Shown here piece after piece: positions 1 to 5,451 of a stretch of DNA of 7,479 nucleotides (the stretch's first letter is position 1; each line of letters begins with the position of its first letter). Made by a program: the position numbers and the translations under genes. The notes beneath the pieces are model-generated. The model was not told the origin of the DNA and ran no database searches. It saw only the letters and a list, made by a program, of their open reading frames with translations. This stretch comes from Glacieibacterium sp038211965. Its GTDB lineage: Bacteria > Pseudomonadota > Alphaproteobacteria > Sphingomonadales > Sphingomonadaceae. The stretch lies in contig JBBQVB010000120.1 in NCBI GenBank assembly GCA_038211965.1, positions 1-7,479 on the forward strand, read 5' to 3'.

Positions 1-294
1 GCGGCGATCGGGCGCTACCGGTTCATCAATATCAAGCTCGACAAGGCGGGCGGGCTGACCGAGGCGCATGCGCTGGCGCACGCCGCGAAGCTGCGCGGGT
101 TGGGCGTGATGACGGGATGCATGCTGTCGACTTCGCTCGGCATCGCGCCCGCCTTCATGGTGGCGATGCAGGGTGAATACGCCGACCTCGATGGGCCACT
201 GCTCATCGAGGACCGCGAAGGCGGCCTGCGCTTCGCGGGGTCGGACGTGTGGCCGCCGGACGCGGCGCTGTGGGGCGGCGGCGAGCGCGTGTGA
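1..294 (+). CDS. Dipeptide epimerase / N-acyl-amino-acid racemase (DgcA/YcjG type), C-terminal fragment
   Basis: This is the last 97 codons of an enolase-superfamily gene; the start lies outside the window. The reading frame is open from base 1 to TGA at 292-294. Fragment residues 10-19 read NIKLDKAGGL; in L-Ala-D/L-Glu epimerases the Lys of this IKL strand is the second acid/base residue of the barrel. Residues 39-51 (GCMLSTSLGIAPA) match the strand that closes the substrate pocket, and ADLDGPLL (61-68) carries the Asp-x-Asp pair that binds the substrate ammonium group in dipeptide epimerases. The family epimerises murein-derived L-Ala-D-Glu or related acyl amino acids in the cytoplasm, with Mg2+. 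The metal ligands and first catalytic Lys are upstream and cannot be checked. The family is fairly sure, the exact substrate is not. The gene converges on the minus-strand gene ending at 317, with 22 bp between stops. Confidence 0.88.
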   Translation, partial: AAIGRYRFINIKLDKAGGLTEAHALAHAAKLRGLGVMTGCMLSTSLGIAPAFMVAMQGEYADLDGPLLIEDREGGLRFAGSDVWPPDAALWGGGERV

Positions 295-316
295 CCGATG
301 GGAAGCCCCGGAGCGC

Positions 317-901
317 CTAGCGCCGCACGAACTTCGTCGCGGTCAGCCGGTCGGAGACACTGGCGACCTTGACGTCGATCCAGCCGCGCTCGCGCATCGT
401 CTTGCGGACGGCAGCCTCGCCGAACCGGCTTGCCCGGCCCTTGACGTAGGCAATCCACAGCGGCGCGGCGTTGGCTTTGGCGAGGACGCGGTCGAGCGTA
501 TCGGCGTCGGCAACCTCGGCGATGCTCAGATCGGCATCTGCCTCGCCGGTCGCGGCGATCCCGGCCGCGGCCGCCTCGCGCAGCGCCGGGTCGTCGACCG
601 TGCCAAGCGCCTGGACGCGGGTCGTCGCGCCGATCCCGAGCTTGGCCGCGAGTGGCGGCGGCGGCGCCGCGATTTTCCTTGCCCAGCTGGCAGCAACCGC
701 CGCTCCGAGCGTCAGCGCGATGCCCTCACCCGCTTGCGTCAGGACGAGCCGGTCGCCGTCGACCGCGACATTTTCGAGCGCCGCAATGGGGAGCCTCCGG
801 CGCAGCTCGCCGCGCAGGATGATCTCGTGCGTTTCGAGCAGCGCCTTGACCTCGCCCGCGCCGCCCGGCCACTCGGCGTGGCAGACACACGCGCGGCCCA
901 T
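317..901 (-). CDS. Two-domain hypothetical protein with DUF3052-like C-terminal half
   Basis: This 194-residue protein is the last gene of the minus-strand operon, starting 19 bp after the thiolase stop. No function is known to me. Residues 1-11 carry a Cys-Val-Cys-His cluster (C5, C7, H8) followed by Trp11, which could be metal-binding or redox-active but is too short to prove either. Residues 18-77 form a probable beta-rich domain beginning ALLETHEIILRGELRRR and ending LTLGAAVAASWARKI. A Pro-rich linker (80-83) follows. Residues 84-194 resemble DUF3052: LAAKLGI near 84-90, a Rossmann-like ADLSI strand, PLWIAYVKG at 147-155, and a basic tail GWIDVKV...TKFVRR at 173-194. That identity is from memory of the family pattern. 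The Shine-Dalgarno is weak (GGGGTGG about 8 nt upstream), so it may be translated by coupling to the thiolase. It contains no signal peptide or membrane segment. Confidence 0.85.
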   Translation of the reverse strand: MGRACVCHAEWPGGAGEVKALLETHEIILRGELRRRLPIAALENVAVDGDRLVLTQAGEGIALTLGAAVAASWARKIAAPPPPLAAKLGIGATTRVQALGTVDDPALREAAAAGIAATGEADADLSIAEVADADTLDRVLAKANAAPLWIAYVKGRASRFGEAAVRKTMRERGWIDVKVASVSDRLTATKFVRR

Positions 902-920
902 CGCTTCGCCACCCCAGCAG

Positions 921-2096
921 TCAGTAAACCTCGAACAAGCCCGCCGCGCCCATACCGCCGCCGACGCACATCGTCACGACGACGTACTTCGCGCCGCGCC
1001 GCTTGCCCTCGATCAGCGCGTGGCCGGTCAGGCGCGCGCCCGACATGCCGTAGGGGTGGCCGATCGAGATGCCGCCGCCGTCGACGTTGAGGATCTCCTC
1101 GTCGATGCCGAGCTTGTCGGCGCAGTACAGCACCTGCACCGCGAACGCCTCGTTCAGTTCCCACAGCCCGATGTCGCCGATCTTGAGGCCGTTGCGCTCG
1201 AGCAGCTTGGGAATCGCGTACACCGGCCCGATGCCCATCTCGTCGGGCTCAAGCCCCGCCACCGCCATGCCGCGATACGCGCCGAGCGGCGTCAGCCCGC
1301 GCCGTGCCGCCTCGCCGGCCTCCATCAGCACGCTGGCGCTCGCACCGTCGGACAGCTGCGAGGCGTTGCCCGCGGTGATGACGCCACCTTCACGCACCGG
1401 CTTGAGACCGCGCAGGCCCTCGAGCGTCGTCTCGGGGCGGTTACCCTCGTCCTTTGACAGCGTCACCTCGTGAAAGCTGACTTCCTTGGTCTCCTTGTTG
1501 ACCATGCCCATCTTGGTGGTGATCGCGACGATCTCGTCATCGAAGCGCCCTGCCTGCTGCGCCGCGTGCGTACGCATCTGGCTGCGATAGCTGTATTCGT
1601 CCTGGCGGTCGCGCGAGATGCCGTAGCGCTGCGCGACGTTCTCGGCGGTGTCGATCATCGGGATATAGGCCTTGGGGACCATCGCCAGCAGCCCCATGTC
1701 GGGCTCGACGCGGAACTTCTCGTTCTGCACCATCGAGATCGAATCCTGCCCGCCACCGACGGTGATCTGCGCGCCGTCGACGATGATCTGCTTGGCGGCG
1801 GTCGAGATCGCCATCAGCCCCGACGAGCACTGGCGGTCCATCGACTGGCCGCTGACCGTCACCGGCAGCCCGGCGCGGAGGAGCGCGAGGCGCGCGATGT
1901 TGGGCGCCTGGCCGCCCTGCTGGAGCGCCGCGCCCCAGACCACGTCGTCGACCTCGCCGCCCTCCAGCCCCGCGCGCGCCACGGCGTGCTTGATCGCATG
2001 GCCCCCGAGCAGCGGTGGCGGCGAGGCGTTGAACGCCCCGCGAAACGCCTTGCCGATGGGCGTACGGGCGGTCGAGACGATGACGGCTTCACGCAT
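921..2096 (-). CDS. Acetyl-CoA C-acyltransferase (thiolase)
   Basis: This is a complete 391-residue thiolase, the usual length for the family. It catalyses CoA-dependent cleavage of a 3-ketoacyl-CoA to acetyl-CoA and a shortened acyl-CoA, or the reverse condensation. It starts with the typical REAVIVSTARTPIGKAFRGA. The nucleophile is Cys90 in MDRQCSSGLMAI; NEAFA is at 315-319; His347 lies in GHPYGMSGARL and the second catalytic Cys377 in MCVGGGMGAAGL, so all active-site residues are present. The start is supported by GAGGA 8 nt upstream, and this Shine-Dalgarno overlaps the TGA of the preceding gene, which indicates coupled translation. It sits third in the MaoC / CMD-like / thiolase / DUF operon, so a beta-oxidation-like or ring-cleavage side-chain role is likely. 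The sequence resembles the alphaproteobacterial acetyl-CoA C-acyltransferase group rather than PhaA, but chain-length preference cannot be read from the sequence. Confidence 0.97.
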   Translation of the reverse strand: MREAVIVSTARTPIGKAFRGAFNASPPPLLGGHAIKHAVARAGLEGGEVDDVVWGAALQQGGQAPNIARLALLRAGLPVTVSGQSMDRQCSSGLMAISTAAKQIIVDGAQITVGGGQDSISMVQNEKFRVEPDMGLLAMVPKAYIPMIDTAENVAQRYGISRDRQDEYSYRSQMRTHAAQQAGRFDDEIVAITTKMGMVNKETKEVSFHEVTLSKDEGNRPETTLEGLRGLKPVREGGVITAGNASQLSDGASASVLMEAGEAARRGLTPLGAYRGMAVAGLEPDEMGIGPVYAIPKLLERNGLKIGDIGLWELNEAFAVQVLYCADKLGIDEEILNVDGGGISIGHPYGMSGARLTGHALIEGKRRGAKYVVVTMCVGGGMGAAGLFEVY

Positions 2097-2107
2097 GGGA
2101 GAAATCC

Positions 2108-2677
2108 TCAGCTGTTGGTGGCCGGGCTTGCGCCCTTCGGGGGGAAACCGGGCATCCCGGCCTCGTTGGGAATCGCGAATGCGCCGACGATCAGCGACAC
2201 ACCGTGGTAGAAGGCGACGAGCTGCACGAACTCGAGCCGCTGCGCCTCGTCATAGTGCGCGGCGAGGCGCGCATGCTCGGCGTCGGACAGCTTCTTGCGG
2301 TCGAGCAGCGCGTCGGTCGCGGCGATCAGCGCGGCCTCGGCCTCGCTCCAGTTGCCGTCATCGGCATGGCCGTGGACGGTCGAGACGACCTGCTCGGGGG
2401 TCAGCTGCGCCTTGGCCCCGAACAGCGCGACATGGATGCCCCACTCATACTCGCCGCCCGACTTCGCCGTGGTGCGGTCGATGACGATCTCGCGGTCGCG
2501 CAGGCTGAGCGGCCCGCGCCCGAGCAGCGAACCGCCGGCAAACTTCTCCCAGGCGCGCGGCGATTTGCCGATCGTCGTGAACAACGCGAGCGGCTCGGCC
2601 CCCGGCGGCATCGTCGCCGCCATCGCGGCAGCGAAGGCCTCGGGATAGGGCTTGGCGAGGGGCTCGATCCGGCTCAC
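2108..2677 (-). CDS. Carboxymuconolactone decarboxylase family protein (cysteine-free)
   Basis: The protein is 189 residues from a GTG start at 2677. That GTG overlaps the upstream MaoC stop as GTGA, and the resulting N-terminus (SRIEPLAKPYPEAF) is how relatives of this family usually begin. An in-frame ATG at 2698 would add seven residues and give 196, but neither start has a clear Shine-Dalgarno, so coupling to MaoC is favoured. The core helix pair reads REIVIDRTTAKSGGEYEWGIHVALFG, in two parts around residues 62-88, with the Glu-x-x-x-x-His signature EYEWGIH. A second alpha-helical stretch ends with EFVQLVAFYHGVSL, typical of the AhpD-like fold. The protein contains no cysteine, so AhpD-type CxxC peroxidase chemistry is excluded. 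The family covers gamma-carboxymuconolactone decarboxylase and many uncharacterised homologues; the real reaction here is unknown. It lies between MaoC and thiolase genes, which suggests an acyl-CoA or aromatic catabolic role. Confidence 0.9.
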   Translation of the reverse strand: MSRIEPLAKPYPEAFAAAMAATMPPGAEPLALFTTIGKSPRAWEKFAGGSLLGRGPLSLRDREIVIDRTTAKSGGEYEWGIHVALFGAKAQLTPEQVVSTVHGHADDGNWSEAEAALIAATDALLDRKKLSDAEHARLAAHYDEAQRLEFVQLVAFYHGVSLIVGAFAIPNEAGMPGFPPKGASPATNS

Positions 2678-3132
2678 ATATATACCAGCGTCAACCATTC
2701 GGCGGCGAGCGCCGGCTTGGTCTCGCCCTCGATCTCGACCGTCACCGCGACGGTCGACTGCCACGCGGTATCGGGGCGCTGCGTCACGTCGGTCAGCACG
2801 AAGCGCCCGCGCACGCGCTTGCCCGACTTGACCGGGGCCATGAAGCGCACTTTGTTGAGCCCGTAGTTGACGCCCATCTTGACCCCCTCGACGCCGGGCA
2901 TCGCGCCATAGGCGAACACCGAGCACAGGCTGAGGGTCAGGTAACCGTGCGCGATGGTGGTGCCGAACGGCGTCAGCTTCGCCTTCTCGACATCGACATG
3001 GATGAACTGGTGGTCGCCGGTGACCTCGGCGAAAGCGTCGATCTTCGCCTGATCGACGAGCACCCAGTCGGAGACCCCGACCTCGGTCCCGACCATCGCA
3101 CGATAGGTGTCGAGCGGCACGGCGGCACGCAT
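2674..3132 (-). CDS. MaoC-family 3-hydroxyacyl-thioester dehydratase / (R)-specific enoyl-CoA hydratase
   Basis: This 152-residue single hot-dog protein is the first gene of the minus-strand operon. The hydratase-2 motif is at 38-51 (TGDHQFIHVDVEKA); Asp40 and His45 correspond to the catalytic Asp/His pair. It continues PFGTTIAHGYLTLSL (55-69) and NYGLNKVRFMAPV (89-101). The whole pattern closely resembles Mycobacterium tuberculosis Rv0130 (HtdZ), a dehydratase of 3-hydroxyacyl thioesters; the comparison is from memory. It would hydrate trans-2-enoyl-CoA to (R)-3-hydroxyacyl-CoA or do the reverse, as a cytoplasmic dimer. The start at 3132 has a strong Shine-Dalgarno (GGGGAGAG, about 8 nt upstream). 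Its TGA overlaps the next gene's start. It is transcribed divergently from psd across a 246-bp gap. Confidence 0.95.
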   Translation of the reverse strand: MRAAVPLDTYRAMVGTEVGVSDWVLVDQAKIDAFAEVTGDHQFIHVDVEKAKLTPFGTTIAHGYLTLSLCSVFAYGAMPGVEGVKMGVNYGLNKVRFMAPVKSGKRVRGRFVLTDVTQRPDTAWQSTVAVTVEIEGETKPALAAEWLTLVYM

Positions 3133-3378
3133 TCGTCTCTCTCCCCGATTTTGAGCGGACCTTGGCGGAGGGTGACGCGGGCGTCAACGGCAAGGTCGGC
3201 AGCCCCGGCGGTCGTCGGCGCGCCCGCTGGGGTCGCCGCCGCGCGTAACGGTGGATGGTCACCGGATGGCGTATCGGGTATCGGGTGGCACGGCGCGGCG
3301 GGGGAGGGACGGCGGTGCGGTGTCTGGGGCATCGCGGTCGGTTTGCCCCCGCCGTCGTACGCGGGTAAAGCACCCGCC
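3133..3378. promoter_or_regulatory. Divergent intergenic region between the maoC operon and psd-pssA
   Basis: These 246 bases separate two divergent operons and should hold both promoters. For the minus strand, TTGACG at 3187-3182 is a fair -35 candidate, but no good -10 follows at 17 nt, so the assignment is weak. No clear plus-strand promoter is visible. The region is G-rich on the plus strand, has a two-copy TATCGGG tandem at 3272-3285, and ends with a hairpin abutting the psd start (described separately). Open frames cross it on both strands, but their predicted peptides are Arg/Gly/Pro-rich with no family resemblance. Confidence 0.4.
3361..3377 (+). promoter_or_regulatory. Hairpin abutting the psd start codon
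   Basis: GCGGGT (3361-3366) and ACCCGC (3372-3377) are perfectly complementary around the 5-nt loop AAAGC, and only one base separates the stem from the ATG at 3379. The psd mRNA has no good Shine-Dalgarno; the only candidate bases (GGGTAAAG) lie in this stem-loop. It could limit translation initiation of psd, and so of the coupled pssA. A chance palindrome in GC-rich DNA is the alternative. Confidence 0.35.
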
Positions 3379-4185
3379 ATGACCGAAATCACGCCCGCGA
3401 CGACGCCCGAGATACCGACCGAGATCGAAGCCGTGCCGCCGCGCCCGCTGCCCGTCGTGCCGACCGAATCGGCGCAGTATAAATTGCCCTCGGTGCACCG
3501 CGATGGGCACAAGTTCGTCGCGATCGCCGGCGTCGCAACGTTGCTGGTCGGCTTCGCACTGGGATGGACGACGCTCGGCTGGCTGCTCGGCCTTCTGACC
3601 TTGTGGATCGCCGCCTTTTTCCGCGATCCCGTCCGGGTCACCCCCGCCGAGACCGGCGTCATCGTGTCGCCCGCCGACGGCATGGTCAGCCTGATTGCGC
3701 AGGTCGAGCCGCCGCGCCAGCTGAGCGGTCCCGGCGGGCTGCCGCCGGGCCCGTGCACGCGCGTCTCGGTGTTCATGTCGGTGTTCGACGTGCATATCAA
3801 CCGCGCGCCGATTGCCGGCGTCGTGCGCCGCGTCGTGTATGTACCGGGCAAGTTCCTCAACGCCGATCTCGACCAGGCGCGCGTCGACAACGAGCGCCTG
3901 TATTTCATCGTCGAGGGGGCCAGTGAAAACGGCTTGCCCGGCGTCGCGGTCGCCTTCACCCAGATCGCCGGCCTCGTCGCGCGGCGCATCATGCGCTTCG
4001 TCCACGAAGGCGACCGCGTCGCGGTCGGTGAACGCATCGGGCTGATCCGCTTCGGCAGCCGCCTCGATGTCTATCTGCCCGAGGGCTATGGTTGCACCGT
4101 CGCGGTCGGCCAGCGGGCCATCGCCGGGGAGACCGTGCTGGCGCGCGTCGCTGCCCCGGCGCTGCTGCCCGCGCTGCGGCAGTGA
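3379..4185 (+). CDS. psd: Phosphatidylserine decarboxylase proenzyme (short, PSD-A type)
   Basis: This 268-residue proenzyme decarboxylates phosphatidylserine to phosphatidylethanolamine at the inner membrane. Residues 1-33 are a Thr/Pro/Glu-rich extension with no family resemblance. The conserved part begins LPSVHRDGHKFVAIAG (36-51), followed by a hydrophobic hairpin at about 46-80 that ends FFRDP. SPADG (97-101, Asp100) and SVFDVHINRAP (134-144, His139) supply the self-processing residues. The cleavage site is Gly226-Ser227 in RFGSRLDVYLP; Ser227 would become the pyruvoyl group. FGS instead of the E. coli LGST is normal for the short class. QIAGLVARRI (195-204) and GETVLA (250-255) are also typical. 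ATG 3379 is the only sensible start although the Shine-Dalgarno is poor. The TGA overlaps the GTG of pssA, so the two steps of the pathway are translationally coupled. Confidence 0.97.
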   Translation: MTEITPATTPEIPTEIEAVPPRPLPVVPTESAQYKLPSVHRDGHKFVAIAGVATLLVGFALGWTTLGWLLGLLTLWIAAFFRDPVRVTPAETGVIVSPADGMVSLIAQVEPPRQLSGPGGLPPGPCTRVSVFMSVFDVHINRAPIAGVVRRVVYVPGKFLNADLDQARVDNERLYFIVEGASENGLPGVAVAFTQIAGLVARRIMRFVHEGDRVAVGERIGLIRFGSRLDVYLPEGYGCTVAVGQRAIAGETVLARVAAPALLPALRQ

Positions 4186-5015
4186 GCGACAGCGGCAGCG
4201 ACGACTGGGCGACCGATGGCGGCGAACCGCGCCGCTTTCGCCGCACGCTGCCGATCCGCGCGCTGATCCCCGGTGTCGTCACCGTACTGGCGCTGTGCTT
4301 CGGGCTGACCGGCGTCAGGTTCGCGATTTCGGGCGAATGGGAAAAGGCCGTCGGCGCGGTCATCGTCGCGGGCGTCCTCGACGGTATCGACGGGCGGATC
4401 GCGCGGCTGCTCAAGGGTACCAGCCGCTTCGGCGCCGAACTCGATTCGCTATCCGACCTGACGGCCTTCGGGGTTGCTCCGGCACTCATCCTCTACCTCT
4501 GGTCGCTGGTCTATCTGCCTGGCATCGGCTGGGTCTTCGCACTCGGCCATGCGGTCGCGTGCGCGTTGCGGCTGGCCCGCTTCAATGCCCGCCTCGATGT
4601 CGACGATCAGCCCCACAAGCGCGCCGGGTTCCTGACCGGCATCCCCGCGCCTGTCGGTGCCGGGCTGGCGCTCAGCCCGTTGTTCGTATCGTTCTGGATC
4701 GGCCCCGAATGGCTCGCCGATCCGCGCCTGCGCTTTGCCGTCAGTGCCGCCGTCATCGCCGGAACCGCCGCGATGATGGCGTCGAGCCTGCCGACCTACG
4801 CCTGGGGCGCGATCCGCCTGCGCGCCAGCTGGCGGCTCGTCGCGCTGCTCGGTGCCGGGCTGTTCGCGGGGGCGCTGTTTTCCGCCCCGTGGATGACGCT
4901 GTCGCTGCTCAGCCTGGCCTATGCGGCATCGATCCCGCTGGCGATTCGCGGCTATGCCCGCATCACGCGGCGAAGCGCAGCGGCAGCCGCAGTTGATCCG
5001 CATCCCATCCCCTGA
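4182..5015 (+). CDS. pssA: CDP-diacylglycerol--serine O-phosphatidyltransferase
   Basis: This 277-residue integral membrane enzyme makes phosphatidylserine from CDP-diacylglycerol and L-serine, the substrate of the Psd encoded just upstream. The CDP-alcohol phosphatidyltransferase motif is intact: D67-GI-D70-G71-RI-A74-R75, then G84, D88 and D92 (in FGAELDSLSDLTAFG). These aspartates bind the two metal ions and the CDP moiety. Several hydrophobic segments follow (about 30-49, 57-66, 96-128, 156-173, 186-203, 218-256). The GTG start at 4182 overlaps the psd stop as GTGA; a longer open frame begins upstream, but those added residues are Arg/Ala-rich psd shadow. The N-terminal 20 residues are acidic then basic (RRFRRTLPIR), typical of type II PssA before the first helix. 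The last 53 bp overlap, tail to tail, a minus-strand small membrane-protein gene. Its C-terminal tail is Ala/Pro-rich and probably dispensable. Confidence 0.97.
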   Translation: MSDSGSDDWATDGGEPRRFRRTLPIRALIPGVVTVLALCFGLTGVRFAISGEWEKAVGAVIVAGVLDGIDGRIARLLKGTSRFGAELDSLSDLTAFGVAPALILYLWSLVYLPGIGWVFALGHAVACALRLARFNARLDVDDQPHKRAGFLTGIPAPVGAGLALSPLFVSFWIGPEWLADPRLRFAVSAAVIAGTAAMMASSLPTYAWGAIRLRASWRLVALLGAGLFAGALFSAPWMTLSLLSLAYAASIPLAIRGYARITRRSAAAAAVDPHPIP

Positions 5016-5142
5016 CCGGCGCACCGTCGCGCAGCACCGCCGCGATCGTCTCGAGCCGTTCCCATACCAACATTCCGATCAGCGCCAGCAGGCCCGACAA
5101 CACGCCCGCGCTGATCATGCTCGCCACCATCACCTCGAACAT
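4963..5142 (-). CDS. Small single-pass membrane protein, putative LexA-regulated
   Basis: The predicted product has 59 residues. One transmembrane helix spans about residues 5-27 (MVASMISAGVLSGLLALIGM then LVW), followed by an amphipathic ERLETIAAVLRDG segment and a short C-terminal tail with WDADQLRLPLRF. I do not recognise a named family. It is likely real: the start at 5142 has GGGAG 7 nt upstream, about 86% of third codon positions are G or C, and it has its own promoter with an embedded LexA box (see those entries). An in-frame ATG at 5202 is rejected because it would lie in the -35 element. A function in the SOS response is inferred from the operator alone. Precedents of the same architecture are Caulobacter SidA (division inhibitor, 29 aa) and E. 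coli TisB (membrane toxin, 29 aa); no sequence homology to either is claimed. Its 3' end overlaps pssA antisense by 53 bp. Confidence 0.72.
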   Translation of the reverse strand: MFEVMVASMISAGVLSGLLALIGMLVWERLETIAAVLRDGAPVRGWDADQLRLPLRFAA

Positions 5143-5173
5143 TTCCGCTCTCCCAGTTCCGACTCGAAGCCGT

Positions 5174-5202
5174 AATGTTCTTGATATGTTCCTACAAGTC
5201 AA
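5174..5202 (-). promoter_or_regulatory. Sigma70-like promoter of the 59-aa gene
   Basis: On the minus strand, TTGACT (5202-5197) matches the -35 consensus in 5 of 6 positions, followed by a 17-nt spacer and AACATT (5179-5174), a poor -10. Transcription would start near 5167, giving a leader of about 25 nt with the Shine-Dalgarno in it. The good -35, correct spacing and short leader support it; the weak -10 is the doubt. Confidence 0.55.
5177..5191 (-). promoter_or_regulatory. Alphaproteobacterial LexA (SOS) box
   Basis: The plus strand reads GTTCTTGATATGTTC, an exact GTTC-N7-GTTC direct repeat (GAAC-N7-GAAC on the other strand). This is the established LexA operator type of alphaproteobacteria, unlike the CTGT-N8-ACAG palindrome of E. 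coli. It lies between the -35 and -10 of the minus-strand promoter, where bound LexA would block RNA polymerase. At the window's base composition roughly 0.1-0.2 such matches are expected by chance on both strands, and far fewer inside a promoter spacer. The plus-strand ORF at 5293 begins 102 bp away and could also be affected. Confidence 0.72.
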
Positions 5203-5292
5203 GCCCCGAGATCGCGCGCACCATTCACGCGACAGACAGGCCCGACTCGGCTATAGGAAACGCGCTTTCAGCACCGGGTGGGGACCCTTCTC

Positions 5293-5424
5293 ATGGACAT
5301 CGTCGAACTCACCGCCCTCGGAGCCGTGCCACTGGCGTCGGTCGCCCTGCCGCTCGAGGACCGGCAACCCGCCAACGACAACGGTCCGCGCAATCCCGCT
5401 GACGTGCTCCACGCAATCGGCTAG
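5293..5424 (+). CDS. Possible small protein, 43 aa
   Basis: A short open frame encodes MDIVELTALGAVPLASV, then a Leu/Pro stretch, EDRQPANDNGPRNP and ADVLHAIG. GGGGA lies 8 nt before the ATG, and about 80% of third codon positions are G or C, as in the neighbouring genes. The PANDNG stretch resembles low-complexity polar segments I have seen in small sphingomonad proteins, but this is an impression. There is no transmembrane helix or signal peptide. It ends 27 bp before the acyl-CoA synthetase start, so it may be a leader peptide or an independent small protein on the same mRNA. No convincing promoter is seen; TATAGG at 5252-5257 with GCGACA 17 nt upstream is weak. The opposite strand is also open here, so chance is not excluded. 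Confidence 0.42.
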   Translation: MDIVELTALGAVPLASVALPLEDRQPANDNGPRNPADVLHAIG

Positions 5425-5451
5425 CGTCGCCTCGATCATCGGGGAGGACGC

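Noticed and set aside
173..1457. Long plus-strand open frames (173-1090 and 471-1457) opposite the DUF3052-like and thiolase genes
   Set aside because: Products are Arg/Ala/Ser-rich with no recognisable domain and lie antisense to convincing genes.
3272..3285. Two-copy TATCGGG tandem repeat
   Set aside because: Only two copies in GC-rich DNA; not enough to suggest an operator or iteron.
2108..3373. A 421-codon minus-strand frame extending the CMD-like gene upstream across the MaoC gene
   Set aside because: Only the part from about 2698 downwards looks like protein; the upstream part is Arg/Pro/Gly-rich and overlaps the MaoC gene, which has its own clear motifs and Shine-Dalgarno.
3771..3786. 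GTTC-N8-GTTC inside psd, resembling a LexA box
   Set aside because: The spacing is 8 rather than 7, and the bases encode the conserved SVFMSVFDVH stretch, so codon content explains it.
5143..5202. N-terminal extension of the small membrane protein to the ATG at 5202
   Set aside because: The added residues are Arg/Thr-rich, the ATG falls in the -35 element, and the ATG at 5142 has a much better Shine-Dalgarno.
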